A stretch of DNA of 64,000 bases from Nocardia exalbida NBRC 100660. GTDB taxonomy: Bacteria; Actinomycetota; Actinomycetes; Mycobacteriales; Mycobacteriaceae. Shown here one piece after another: positions 8,116-16,934 of the stretch. The notes under the pieces were generated by a model, which saw only the letters and a program-made list of their open reading frames with translations, ran no database searches and had not been told where the DNA came from. The first letter of the stretch is position 1. Each line of letters begins with the position of its first letter. The stretch is from assembly GCF_000308575.1 (NCBI RefSeq), contig NZ_BAFZ01000034.1, positions 1 to 64,000 on the forward strand, read 5' to 3'. A program made the translations under genes and the position numbers.

Positions 8116-8817
8116 ATGGCGAAGAGTGGCGGGACGACCCGCGCGGACGGCATCTACCAGGCATTACGCGGCGACATCCTGGGCGGTCGGCTGGTGCCGG
8201 GGGAGCGACTGAAGTTCCCGGAGCTATCCGAGCACTACAAGGTCAGTGTCGGCGCGGCCCGGGAGGCGCTGACCAAACTGGCGGCCGAAGGCTTGGTAAC
8301 CACCAAGGCGCACCAGGGGTTTCTGGTGCGGCCGCTGTCGCATCGAGATCTCGCCGAACTCACCCAGGCGCGGGTCGAGATCGAATCCCTGGTGCTACGG
8401 CTGTCGGTGCTGGAGGGAGATATGCGCTGGGAAGCGGATGCCGTCGCGGCACACCACTTCCTGGAACGAACGCGATATCGCGACCCGGCCGAGCCGAGTC
8501 ATCCCACCGACGAGTGGTCGACCGCTCATGCGGCCTTCCACAACGCGCTGCTGGCGGGCTGCGGTAATCGGCGGCTGCTCGACACCGCTCGCGCCCTCCG
8601 GCAGGAGGCCGAGCTGTATCTGCAGTGGTCGGTGTCCTTCGGCAACGAGCCGGACCGGGATGTGCCCGGCGAACACCGCGAACTTCTGGACGCGGCGGTA
8701 TCCCGCGATGCCGACCGTGCCCAGGACCTGCTGCGCGACCACATCGCGCACACCGCGCAATTGTTGATCAGTTGCGCACCCGATCAACCGAACTCGGCGG
8801 AGGCCGACAGCGACTAA
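8116..8817 (+). CDS. GntR-family regulator (FadR/VanR type), copy 2
   Basis: A 233-residue paralogue of the regulator at 121-822, with the same winged-helix start (RGDILGGRLVPGERLKFPEL, VSVGAAREALTKL) and the same FCD-like helical domain (VAAHHFLERTRYRDP, EHRELLDAAVSRDADRA). It lies upstream of, and reads into, the CoA-transferase genes 12 bases downstream, and it diverges from the FAH/dioxygenase/hydroxylase operon. It therefore probably controls both directions through the tandem dyads at 8030-8064. Near identity of effector-domain motifs with copy 1 suggests related or sequential ligands. Confidence 0.9.
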   Translation: MAKSGGTTRADGIYQALRGDILGGRLVPGERLKFPELSEHYKVSVGAAREALTKLAAEGLVTTKAHQGFLVRPLSHRDLAELTQARVEIESLVLRLSVLEGDMRWEADAVAAHHFLERTRYRDPAEPSHPTDEWSTAHAAFHNALLAGCGNRRLLDTARALRQEAELYLQWSVSFGNEPDRDVPGEHRELLDAAVSRDADRAQDLLRDHIAHTAQLLISCAPDQPNSAEADSD

Positions 8818-8829
8818 GGAGAGTCCCTG

Positions 8830-9588
8830 ATGGACAAGACGGTGAGCGATCCCTCGGCAGCGGTAGTCGACATCCCGTCCGGTGCGACACTCGCCGTCGG
8901 CGGATTCGGGCTCTGCGGCATCCCGGAGATCCTCATCGAGGCGCTCGAGGCATCGGGGGTCATCGACCTGGACGTGGTGTCCAACAACTGCGGCGTCGAC
9001 GACTGGGGGCTCGGGCGGCTGCTGACAGCGGGCCAGATCCGCCGCGTCACCGCGTCCTACGTGGGAGAAAACAAGGAGTTCGCGCGCCGATACCTCTCCG
9101 GAGAACTGGAAGTCGAGCTGACACCGCAGGGGAGTCTGGCCGAACGCTTGCGCGCCGGCGGCTGCGGCATCCCGGCCTTCTACACCCCCGCGGGTCTCGG
9201 GACGCCGGTCGCCGACGGCACCATGTCGCTGCGCTACGCGCCCGACGGATCGACCGTCGTCCATGCTCCAGCCAAGGAGGTGCGGACCTTCGACGGCCGT
9301 GACTACATCCTGGAGTCGGCCATCCGCACCGACTTCGCATTGGTGCACGCAGCGCTCGGCGATCGCCACGGCAATCTGGTATTCAACGCCGCCGCGGGCA
9401 ATTTCAACGCGTTGTGTGCGATGGCCGGAAAGATCACCATCGCGGAGGTCGAGCGGCTGGTGGAGCCAGGAGAGATTCTGCCCGGTCGGGTGCACGTGCC
9501 CGGTGTCTTCGTCCAGCGAGTGGTCCCGGTCGCCGATGTGGACAAGCGCATCGAGAAGCGCACCGTACAGCTGCCCCTTCCGGCCTAG
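8830..9588 (+). CDS. 3-oxoacid CoA-transferase subunit A
   Basis: A 252-residue alpha subunit of a two-chain family I CoA-transferase (ScoA/PcaI/AtoD type). It moves CoA from succinyl-CoA or acetyl-CoA to an acid and supplies CoA-binding residues. Motifs are VGGFGLCGIPEILIEAL near the N-terminus, SNNCG, the GGCGIPAFYTPAG loop and the GDRHGNLVFN region. AAGGAGAG lies 9 bases before the start. The beta subunit follows after 51 bases. With the ring-cleavage operon opposite, it probably activates a dicarboxylic or keto acid end product for thiolysis. Confidence 0.92.
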   Translation: MDKTVSDPSAAVVDIPSGATLAVGGFGLCGIPEILIEALEASGVIDLDVVSNNCGVDDWGLGRLLTAGQIRRVTASYVGENKEFARRYLSGELEVELTPQGSLAERLRAGGCGIPAFYTPAGLGTPVADGTMSLRYAPDGSTVVHAPAKEVRTFDGRDYILESAIRTDFALVHAALGDRHGNLVFNAAAGNFNALCAMAGKITIAEVERLVEPGEILPGRVHVPGVFVQRVVPVADVDKRIEKRTVQLPLPA

Positions 9589-9639
9589 CCGCGGAAACCG
9601 CGCCGCCGACACCTTTCATCGAACGAACGAGGATCACCC

Positions 9640-10302
9640 ATGCCCTGGACTCGACACGAGATGGCCGCCCGCGCCGCGCGGGAACTGACCGATGGCCAGT
9701 ACGTCAACCTCGGAATCGGTTTGCCGACCCTGGTGCCGAACTATGTACCCGACGATATGTCCGTCGTCTTACACAGCGAGAACGGAATTCTCGGCGTCGG
9801 GCCGTATCCCATGTCCGGCGACGAGGATCCGGATCTGATCAACGCGGGGAAGGAGACCGTGACCCTGCGCACGGGCGGAAGCTATATCGATTCCGCCTTG
9901 TCATTCGGCATCATCCGCGGTGGACATCTCGATGTGGCCATCCTCGGAGCGATTCAGGTGTCGGCCACCGGCGATCTCGCCAACTGGTCCATCCCGGGCA
10001 AGATGATCAAGGGCATGGGCGGGGCCATGGATCTCGTGCACGGAGCGCGCCGGGTAATCGTGCTGACCGAGCACAACGCCAAAGACGGCAGCCCGAAGAT
10101 CGTGGCCGAGTGCACGCTGCCACTGACCGGAGTCGGTGTGGTGCACCGCATCATCACCGACCTCGGGGTCCTCGACAGCACCCCTTCGGGGCTGGTCCTG
10201 CGGGAACTGGCCCCCGAGGTCACCGTCGAGGAGCTTCGAGCCCGTACGGCAGCCGAGGTGAGCGTGGCCGAATACAGCCCGGCCCGTGCTTCGGGCTCAT
10301 AA
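9640..10302 (+). CDS. 3-oxoacid CoA-transferase subunit B
   Basis: A 220-residue beta subunit (ScoB/PcaJ/AtoA type) carrying the catalytic glutamate, Glu47 in the motif SENGILG, which forms the gamma-glutamyl-CoA thioester. Other family marks are [15 protein letters not shown], the glycine-rich GMGGAMDLV and [13 protein letters not shown]. The length is typical for a separate B chain. It pairs with the A subunit just upstream. Confidence 0.93.
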   Translation: MPWTRHEMAARAARELTDGQYVNLGIGLPTLVPNYVPDDMSVVLHSENGILGVGPYPMSGDEDPDLINAGKETVTLRTGGSYIDSALSFGIIRGGHLDVAILGAIQVSATGDLANWSIPGKMIKGMGGAMDLVHGARRVIVLTEHNAKDGSPKIVAECTLPLTGVGVVHRIITDLGVLDSTPSGLVLRELAPEVTVEELRARTAAEVSVAEYSPARASGS

Positions 10303-10387
10303 CTTCGACTGATACTCGGATACTGATGATTGATTTCCGCTATGATCTGCGGTCGGGAAGGCTGGACTGTATGCACAGGACCGGCTT

Positions 10388-11341
10388 ATGAACAGAATCG
10401 ACGTGCACTGCCACTACCTGCCCGAGTTCTATCGCGAGGCGCTTGTCGCCAACGGGCACTCCCGGCCCGACGGCATCTGGGGCATACCGGCATGGACGGA
10501 GGGCGCGGCCCTGGTCGCGATGGACGAACTGGGTGTGACCACGTCCTATCTGTCCATCTCCTCGCCCGGCGTGCACTTCGGCGACGACGCCGCGGCTCGT
10601 CGACTCGCGCGCAGGGTGAACGAGGAGGGTGCGCGACTGGCTCGGGCGCATCCTGGACGCTTCGGGTTCTTCGCCTCCACGCCGCTGCCCGACATTAACG
10701 GCGCACTCGCCGAAATCTCCTATGCGTTTGATGAACTCGGCGCAGCCGGAGTGGTGTTCGAAACCAATATCGACGGCGTGTATCTGGGCAGCGAGCGGAT
10801 GGCGCCGGTATTCGAGGAACTCGACCGCCGTGCGGCGGTGCTGTTCCTGCATCCCACTAGTCCGGCCGCGCCCTGCACCGGCTCCGCGCCGGCGCTGCCC
10901 TACCCCCGTCCGATGCTCGAGTTCCTTTTCGACACCACTCGGACGGTGAGCGACATGGTGTTGTCGGGCACCCTCGAGCGCTATCCCGATCTGCGGGTCA
11001 TCGTGCCGCACGCGGGTGCTGTGCTCCCCGTCCTGGCCTCGCGCATCGACGTCATCGGCGCGAAGTCCGTCGGCAAGATTGAACCCATGCGGCGAGCGCT
11101 GCGGCGAATGCACTTCGATCTGGCGGGTATGCCGCTGCCGGAGATGCTGCCCGCGCTGCTGAGCGTCGCCGATCCGCGACGTCTGCACTATGGCAGTGAC
11201 TGGCCGTTCACTCCGCTGCACGAATGCGTGAAAAGTGCTATGGCGCTTTCTGATTCGCTGCTGTTGGCGGGATCGCTGAACGCGGATGTCATGCATCGCA
11301 ATGCCGCGAGATTGTTCGCGGTGGCCTCGACCGGTCACTGA
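10388..11341 (+). CDS. ACMSD-like amidohydrolase/decarboxylase, copy 1
   Basis: A 317-residue amidohydrolase-2 protein similar to 2-amino-3-carboxymuconate semialdehyde decarboxylase and gamma-resorcylate decarboxylase. Metal-site residues are His7 and His9 in DVHCHYLP, a later His in LFLHPTSPAA, another in VIVPHAGA and the Asp of HYGSDWPFTP. The TIM-barrel length is normal. Predicted reaction: non-oxidative decarboxylation or hydrolysis of a ring or muconate acid. A close paralogue at 28448-29383 shares long identical stretches (PLPEMLPALLSVADP, LEFLFDTTRTV). It is probably the last gene of the gntR-CoA-transferase operon, 85 bases after subunit B. Confidence 0.85.
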   Translation: MNRIDVHCHYLPEFYREALVANGHSRPDGIWGIPAWTEGAALVAMDELGVTTSYLSISSPGVHFGDDAAARRLARRVNEEGARLARAHPGRFGFFASTPLPDINGALAEISYAFDELGAAGVVFETNIDGVYLGSERMAPVFEELDRRAAVLFLHPTSPAAPCTGSAPALPYPRPMLEFLFDTTRTVSDMVLSGTLERYPDLRVIVPHAGAVLPVLASRIDVIGAKSVGKIEPMRRALRRMHFDLAGMPLPEMLPALLSVADPRRLHYGSDWPFTPLHECVKSAMALSDSLLLAGSLNADVMHRNAARLFAVASTGH

Positions 11342-11555
11342 GCGCCCGGCCCGTGCCGGGCCCCGCAATACTCCCGCGCTGCGCTGGCCCGGCAGCGGTG
11401 CGGGTGTCGGCCGCCGGGTGAGCATTGCCGTCTGCTCACCCGGCGGCGTTCGACGTTTCGAGACGATGGCAGTCGCGCGCGGGAGTCGGCGGACCTCGGT
11501 GCCCGTCCGCCGGGACTCGGCAGCATTCGGCGCTTCTCGGTCAATGAGCGGCCGG

Positions 11556-11574
11556 TGTTATGCTCTCCAGAACA
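11556..11574. promoter_or_regulatory. Operator TGTTATG-N5-CAGAACA before iclR
   Basis: It matches the operator at 2712-2730 and 13603-13621 in all but one arm base, with the same 5-base spacer, 28 bases before the iclR GTG start. This implies autoregulation and ties the motif to this IclR protein. Confidence 0.65.
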
Positions 11575-11601
11575 GTTGACCTGAGATTCTGGAGGACTTC
11601 G

Positions 11602-12357
11602 GTGTCTGCGCCGGCGAGCTATCCGATCGAGTCGGTCGACAACGCCGCTCGAATCCTGTTGATGCTGCTGGACAGTCCGGCCCTGCGGGTAGCCAATGTC
11701 GCCCGCGACCTCGGGGTCGCGCGTTCGACCGCTCATCGGATGCTGACCACTCTGCAGGCGCGTGGATTGCTGCGTCAGGACCCTGCGACGAAGACGTACG
11801 GTCCGGGCGCGAGTCTGGTCGAACTCGGCATGGCGGTGATGGGAGCAGTCGATCTGCGCGCGGAAATTCGGCCAGTACTCGAGAAACTATCCGCCGAGAC
11901 CGGCGAGACCGCTCATCTGCTGGTCTTGGAGGGAGTCGAGGTGGTGTTCCTCGACGGCGTCGAAGGCAAACATGTGATCCGGGCGGCGGCGCGCAGCGGA
12001 CAACGGAGCTCGGCCCATACGTCCGCTGCTGGGAAGGCCCTTCTTGCGCACCTCGATCCGGAAGAACTGCGGCGCCGCTACCCCGGCACGCGGCTGCGTG
12101 GCGGTACCAGCGCGGCGCTCGGCACGCGCGCCGCGCTGTTCGCGGATCTGGAGCGGATCCGTGAACGGGGCTATGCCACCAATATGTCCGAAAGCGAACC
12201 CGATCTGCACGCCGTCGCGGTGACGGTATGCGACCGGAACGGAAACGCTCGGTTCGCCTTGAGCATCTCGGGACCGGCCGGGCGCTTGGGCGACGACCTG
12301 AGCGAACTCGGCACGCGGCTTCGTGCCACGGCCGACGAACTCGCACCGAGATTCTGA
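11602..12357 (+). CDS. IclR-family transcriptional regulator
   Basis: A 251-residue regulator with an N-terminal winged helix (about 10-70: SVDNAARILLMLLDSP, LGVARSTAHRMLTTL) and a C-terminal IclR effector domain (ETAHLLVLEGVEVVFLDGVEG, AHTSAAGKALLAHLDPEEL, RGYATNMSESEPDLHAVAV). The GTG start is set by GGAGG six bases upstream. It is convergent with the MFS gene, whose stop is two bases away. The TGTTCTG-N5-CAGAACA motif before this gene, before the MFS/hydroxylase promoters and before the secreted protein at 2937 makes it the best candidate to control that regulon. Confidence 0.92.
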   Translation: MSAPASYPIESVDNAARILLMLLDSPALRVANVARDLGVARSTAHRMLTTLQARGLLRQDPATKTYGPGASLVELGMAVMGAVDLRAEIRPVLEKLSAETGETAHLLVLEGVEVVFLDGVEGKHVIRAAARSGQRSSAHTSAAGKALLAHLDPEELRRRYPGTRLRGGTSAALGTRAALFADLERIRERGYATNMSESEPDLHAVAVTVCDRNGNARFALSISGPAGRLGDDLSELGTRLRATADELAPRF

Positions 12358-12358
12358 G

Positions 12359-13582
12359 CTAGGCCACGCCATCGCGCGTGCGGACCATCCACAGCACCGC
12401 CACGCCCGCCGCCGCTGGGACGATCAGGGCGTAGAAGCCCACGCCCGAGCCGGCAAACGACCCTGTCACGATGCTGACGTATGCCGGACCGACGATCGCG
12501 CCGACTCGACCCACCCCCATGGTCACACCCAGAGCGGTGCCTCGGAGTTCGGGCGGGAACGATCCAGCGATGAAGCCATTCAGTAGGTTTTGCGTACCGA
12601 AGGTTCCTACTCCGGCCACCGCCGACATCAGTAGTACCAGCCAGGTGCTACCGACAGCGCTGAGCGCGAGCAGGGCGACGCAGGCGAAGCCGAGACAGGT
12701 GATGGCGGTGCTCTTCGGGCGACCGCGGTCGGCGACCAGGGCGGCCACCAAGGTGCCCGCGATCGCGCCGCCGTTGAAGGCGACAGTGAAACTCAGCGCC
12801 GAGCGCATATCGAAGCCGCGCTCCACCAGCAGCGTGGGCAGCCATACGGCGACGCCGGAAACCAGCAGCAGTACCAGGATGCTCGTGGTGCCGAACAGGA
12901 CGGTAGGTCGCCGCCACGGCGTGGTGAGCAGCACCCGGACCGGCGAATCGGTACGGGCCGCGACCGGCACGACGGCACTCGGCAACACGTAGAAGCAGGC
13001 CGGAATCAGCCCCAGCGCCAGAATGCCCAGTAGGAACAACGCCTGAAAGGATACGTCGTCCAGCACGGCGCGACCTACGAACGGGACGATCAGGCCACCG
13101 ACGGCGACACCGCACTGCGCCGCGCCGACATGAAACGAACGGCGCTGCGATGGAGCGGATTCCGCCACGAAGGTCACCGTGAGAGTGGTGAGCGCGCCGA
13201 CGGCGAAACCGGTGCAGGCCAGACCTGCGGCGAACACCGCCAAGCTGGGCGCCAAGCCGCTCACCGTCATTCCGAGCGACACCAGGACCAGCCCGATGAG
13301 CACCGGCGTGCGCGTGCCCCAGCTGTCACTGATTCGACCGGCGAGCAGCGCGCCGAATGGCATGCCCAGCGACAACACGGTGCCGAGGAAGCCCAACGTT
13401 CCGGCGGTCGCCCCCCACGTGCCGGAGTCGAGCAATGCTGGTCCAGAGGTGCCCAGCGCCCCGAGGTCCCAGCCTTCGATGACCAGGATCGCAATGCCGA
13501 ACGGCAGTGCCCCGCGTCTGGTGCGTCCACGTGATCTGGCTTCGATGGAAACGTCCACGGCCTCTGAATGGTCGATACGCAC
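12359..13582 (-). CDS. MFS transporter, aromatic acid:H+ symporter type
   Basis: A 407-residue inner-membrane transporter with about 12 hydrophobic segments. Features are an acidic EGWDLG in the first helix, as in AAHS-family (PcaK/BenK-like) carriers, and GRISDSWGTRTPVLIG in the 2-3 loop, the MFS signature region. A GTG start is preceded by GGAAGG. It is divergent from the hydroxylase operon at 13787 and shares its control region with two operators, so it probably imports the substrate of that operon. Confidence 0.88.
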   Translation of the reverse strand: MRIDHSEAVDVSIEARSRGRTRRGALPFGIAILVIEGWDLGALGTSGPALLDSGTWGATAGTLGFLGTVLSLGMPFGALLAGRISDSWGTRTPVLIGLVLVSLGMTVSGLAPSLAVFAAGLACTGFAVGALTTLTVTFVAESAPSQRRSFHVGAAQCGVAVGGLIVPFVGRAVLDDVSFQALFLLGILALGLIPACFYVLPSAVVPVAARTDSPVRVLLTTPWRRPTVLFGTTSILVLLLVSGVAVWLPTLLVERGFDMRSALSFTVAFNGGAIAGTLVAALVADRGRPKSTAITCLGFACVALLALSAVGSTWLVLLMSAVAGVGTFGTQNLLNGFIAGSFPPELRGTALGVTMGVGRVGAIVGPAYVSIVTGSFAGSGVGFYALIVPAAAGVAVLWMVRTRDGVA

Positions 13583-13602
13583 GGTGGAAACCGCCTTCCT
13601 TG

Positions 13603-13706
13603 TGTTCTGTCACACAGAACATAGACCTGCTATTGGAACGCGACAAGGCTTGACGGCTGTCACGTGAACCGTCTACTGTGCGAAACATGATCTGCTTGGC
13701 AGAACG
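13603..13706. promoter_or_regulatory. MFS/hydroxylase divergent control region: two operators and promoter
   Basis: Operator A (13603-13621) is the perfect TGTTCTG-N5-CAGAACA, just upstream of the MFS start. The promoter for the plus strand is TTGACG (13650-13655)-N18-TACTGT (13674-13679). Operator B (13688-13706) is TGATCTG-N5-CAGAACG, 8 bases after the -10 box. The arrangement matches the promoter at 2712-2813 almost base for base in spacing. Confidence 0.68.
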
Positions 13707-13786
13707 AATTGCCGCGCGGATCATCTCCCGGCCCGCCGCGGCGGCCGGATCGCAGACCCCGTAGTTCAGATCGGAATCCCCGGAAA

Positions 13787-15430
13787 ATGAAGCTCACGAC
13801 AGCGTCGGTCCTCTCACCGTTCCGCGTGGTGATCGCCGGCGGCGGCCCGGTCGGCCTGACCGCCGCCAATCTGCTCGCCACCGCGGGTGTCGAGGTGATC
13901 CTGGTCGAACGCAACGCGACCACCAGTGACGAAGCCAAAGCCATCAGCATGGACGCGGAATCGCTGCGCGTTCTCGACGGTCTCGGGCTGGGCGACCGCC
14001 TCAACGCGGTCATGGTGCCGGGCACCGGCGTCCGGTTCCACAACCGCCACGGCAAACGCGTGTTCCAAGCCCGCGGGCGCAAACCCTACATCTACGGCTA
14101 CGCGGTGAAGAGTCAATTCTCCCAGCCGGAATTGGAACGGCTGCTCTTGGATCAACTGCAACTCCACGAGCGCGCCCAGCTTCGCTTCGACACAGAACTG
14201 ATCGGCTACCGCAATGTCGCCGACGGAGTGGACATCGATATACGACGAGTCGGCACGGACACCGTGGAGACACTGCGTGCCGACTATCTGCTCGGCTGCG
14301 ACGGCGGCCGCAGCACGGTGCGCAAGCTCGCTGGAATCCCCATGACCGGGCGAAGCTTCAGCGACGTCTGGCTGGTCGTCGACACAATCGGCGACCAGCA
14401 CGACGACCGGTGCAGTATGCACTTCGGTGTCCCCGACCGCCCCTATGTCATCGTGCCCGGCGGAAACGGGCGCTGCCGCTACGAGTTCCTGCTACGTCCG
14501 GGTGAGGGAACAGCGCGCGAACGGCCCCCATTCGAGCTGATCGAGCGATTGCTCGCCCCGCACCGAGCGATCACGGCCGACCAGGTCGAACGTTCGGTGA
14601 ACTACACGTTCTCCGGCCTGGTCGCGGATCGCTGGCGCGACCGGCGGGTGTTCTTGCTCGGCGACGCGGCGCATATGATGCCGCCGTTCGCAGGGCAGGG
14701 CCTCAACTCGGGTATCCGCGACGCCGCCAATTTGTGCTGGAAGTTGAGCCTCGTGGCACACGGCCGAGCGGCTGCGACGCTGCTGGACTCCTACGAGGCC
14801 GAACGCAAACCGCATACCGAGGCCACCGTCACGGCATCGGTGCGGCAGGGCCGAATCGTCATGACGAGCAATCGGCTCGCCGCCGTGGTCCGAGACACTG
14901 TCGTCGCGGTCATGCTGCGGATTCCGCGCTGGCGTGACTATCTCGTGCACCTGAACTACCTGCCCGAGCCGCGCTTACCAGTCGGCGTGGTGGTCCGAGA
15001 CGGACCCGAGACGGAGGAACTGGTCGGGAGACCCCTCGATCAACCAAACGTCCTGCACCCAGACGGCTCGACCAGCCGACTCGACGAGGTGCTCGGCACC
15101 GGATTCACGCTGCTGGGTGTCGACGTCACCGCAGCGGATTGGGCACTCACCAACGCCGCGTTCGATGACCTGCCTGCCCAGCGCCTCTCGATAGTCCTCG
15201 GTGATCGCCGCCCGCGCTGGGATGCCACCCCACGCGCGGTGGGTGATGCCGATGGCGAGCTGGAAGACCTGCTGAGTGGCGTCTCCGGCCGCTTCGTCCT
15301 GCTCCGTCCGGACAGATACGTCGCCGCCGTCTTCCGCTCCGCCCGAGCGGAATTCACCGCCTCTGCGCTGCGTCGCCTGCTCGGCTCCGACACAGTCCTA
15401 CCCATACCGACCGCGAAAGGCGCTCGATGA
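13787..15430 (+). CDS. FAD-dependent aromatic hydroxylase, MhpA-like, second copy
   Basis: A 547-residue class A flavin monooxygenase related to the one at 4539-6158. Visible are the FAD motif VVIAGGGPVGLTAANLLA with VILVER, then LLGCDGGRSTVRKLAG, and the GD motif VFLLGDAAHMMPPFAGQGLNSG. A C-terminal thioredoxin-like tail (SGRFVLLRPDRYVAAVF) is typical of MhpA/phenol hydroxylase relatives. The start ATG at MKLTTASV was chosen over a longer Arg/Pro-rich extension that would overlap the operator. It is first gene of a five-gene operon with 4-base overlaps. Confidence 0.88.
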   Translation: MKLTTASVLSPFRVVIAGGGPVGLTAANLLATAGVEVILVERNATTSDEAKAISMDAESLRVLDGLGLGDRLNAVMVPGTGVRFHNRHGKRVFQARGRKPYIYGYAVKSQFSQPELERLLLDQLQLHERAQLRFDTELIGYRNVADGVDIDIRRVGTDTVETLRADYLLGCDGGRSTVRKLAGIPMTGRSFSDVWLVVDTIGDQHDDRCSMHFGVPDRPYVIVPGGNGRCRYEFLLRPGEGTARERPPFELIERLLAPHRAITADQVERSVNYTFSGLVADRWRDRRVFLLGDAAHMMPPFAGQGLNSGIRDAANLCWKLSLVAHGRAAATLLDSYEAERKPHTEATVTASVRQGRIVMTSNRLAAVVRDTVVAVMLRIPRWRDYLVHLNYLPEPRLPVGVVVRDGPETEELVGRPLDQPNVLHPDGSTSRLDEVLGTGFTLLGVDVTAADWALTNAAFDDLPAQRLSIVLGDRRPRWDATPRAVGDADGELEDLLSGVSGRFVLLRPDRYVAAVFRSARAEFTASALRRLLGSDTVLPIPTAKGAR

Positions 15431-16002
15431 ATCCCGAATCCGACCCGGCGATCGCCGAGCTCGGCCACGTCGGCATCCGCTGTCATGATGTCGCACGTCA
15501 GCTCGAGTTCTATACCCGGACGCTCGGCCTCACAGTCACCGATCACGACGAGGCACTCGGCGTCTGGTTCCTGTCGGCTCGGCCCGACACCGAACATCAC
15601 GAAATCCTGCTGGCCACCGGTCGCACCGCGGCTGCGGACACGCAACTCATCCAGCAGGTCTCGTTCCGGTGCGACTCCTTGGAAAGCGTTATCGGGTTCT
15701 TCCGACGTTTCCGCGACGAGGGCGTCGAGCTGGACATGGTGGTTTCGCACGGCAACGCCGTCGGCGTCTACTTCTTCGACCCCGAAGGAAATCGATGCGA
15801 GGTCTACTGGCAGACCGGAATGCAGGCGCGCCAGCCCTTCGTCGAACACATCGACCTCGATACCGACACGGACGAGCTCCTCGCCCGGATACGTGCGTCC
15901 GTCGAGAAGTACGGCGAGAGCGGATTCACCGAGCCCTCCTACGTCGAATGGACCACTTCGCACAACAACCCCGCCTCCTCGAGCACTGGAGCAGCACAGT
16001 GA
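15427..16002 (+). CDS. VOC-family (glyoxalase/extradiol dioxygenase-like) protein
   Basis: A 191-residue single-chain vicinal-oxygen-chelate protein. Possible metal ligands are His in ELGHVGIRC, His in the TEHHEILL segment and Glu in GNRCEVYW. It is shorter than the classic two-module extradiol dioxygenase at 6139-7062 and resembles small one-domain-pair ring-cleavage dioxygenases. It starts within the stop of the hydroxylase gene (ATGA overlap), so it probably opens the ring of that enzyme's product. Activity is inferred from context. Confidence 0.8.
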   Translation: MNPESDPAIAELGHVGIRCHDVARQLEFYTRTLGLTVTDHDEALGVWFLSARPDTEHHEILLATGRTAAADTQLIQQVSFRCDSLESVIGFFRRFRDEGVELDMVVSHGNAVGVYFFDPEGNRCEVYWQTGMQARQPFVEHIDLDTDTDELLARIRASVEKYGESGFTEPSYVEWTTSHNNPASSSTGAAQ

Positions 16003-16934
16003 AACTGGCCAGAATCCGCACCGCGACTGGAGATATCCGCGTCGGTATCGTCGAATCCGACGGTATCCACCTGCTCGCGGAAATCGACGATATCCAGTCT
16101 CTGCTGACCGATCCTGGTCGGACCTTGACCGAAGCCGCCCTCGCCCGAGGCGCCACCGGTGAAGTCGTGGACCCCGAGACTGTGCAGTATCTGTCGCCGC
16201 TCGCGACACCGCCGACCATCCGTGACTTCTACGCCTTCGAACAGCACGTGCGCGCCGGTCGGGCCTGGCGTGGCTTGGAGATGGACCCGGACTGGTACCA
16301 GATCCCGGTCTTCTACTTCTCCAATCCATACGCGGCCACCGGAAGCGGCGACATCCCGATTCCGCCCGGCAGCAACGCATTCGACTTCGAACTGGAGATC
16401 GGCGCGGTGGTGGGTGGGTACGGTCGCGACCTGACACCCGAACAAGCCGAGCCACTGATCGCCGGCTTCTGCATCCTCAACGACTGGAGTGCCCGCGACC
16501 TGCAGAAGCGTGAGATGACGCTGTCCATGGGCCCGGTCAAGGGCAAGGACACCGCTACCGGTCTCGGTCCCTGGCTGGTCACCCCCGACGAACTCGCCCC
16601 CTTCAAGGAGGGCACCGGCTACCGGCTGAGCATGCGTTGCGAGGTCAACGGGCGCAAATACACCGAAGCCGTGTGGTCGGATGTCTACTGGTCGTTCGCG
16701 GAGATGATCGCCTATGCCTCTCGCGGGACAGAGGTCCGCCCTGGGGACGTGATCGGCAGCGGCACCTGTGGCACCGGCTGCATCAACGAACTCTCCCGCA
16801 CCTACAGTGCGGAAGAGTATCCCTTCCTGCAGGAAGGCGACGTGGTAGTGGCGTCCGTGGAGGGCCTCGGCACGCTGGAGAACCGCATCGTCGCCGGCGC
16901 ACCGGCGATCCCGCTGCGTGAGGGCACGGTCTGA
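15999..16934 (+). CDS. Fumarylacetoacetate hydrolase-family protein, second copy
   Basis: A 311-residue FAH-fold enzyme with the catalytic-domain motifs FDFELEIGAVVGGYGRDL (acidic metal ligands), CILNDWSARDLQKREM and GDVIGSGTCGTGCINEL. It keeps an N-terminal sub-domain (MKLARIRTATGDIR). The GTG start overlaps the previous stop as GTGA. A YAFEQHVRAGR segment resembles the substrate-loop region of longer FAH members. Probable hydrolysis or hydration of the ring-cleavage product. Confidence 0.85.
   Translation: MKLARIRTATGDIRVGIVESDGIHLLAEIDDIQSLLTDPGRTLTEAALARGATGEVVDPETVQYLSPLATPPTIRDFYAFEQHVRAGRAWRGLEMDPDWYQIPVFYFSNPYAATGSGDIPIPPGSNAFDFELEIGAVVGGYGRDLTPEQAEPLIAGFCILNDWSARDLQKREMTLSMGPVKGKDTATGLGPWLVTPDELAPFKEGTGYRLSMRCEVNGRKYTEAVWSDVYWSFAEMIAYASRGTEVRPGDVIGSGTCGTGCINELSRTYSAEEYPFLQEGDVVVASVEGLGTLENRIVAGAPAIPLREGTV

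Noticed and set aside
8395..9612. A 405-codon minus frame opposite gntR and the CoA-transferase gene
   Set aside because: Shadow of two well-supported genes; no family motif.
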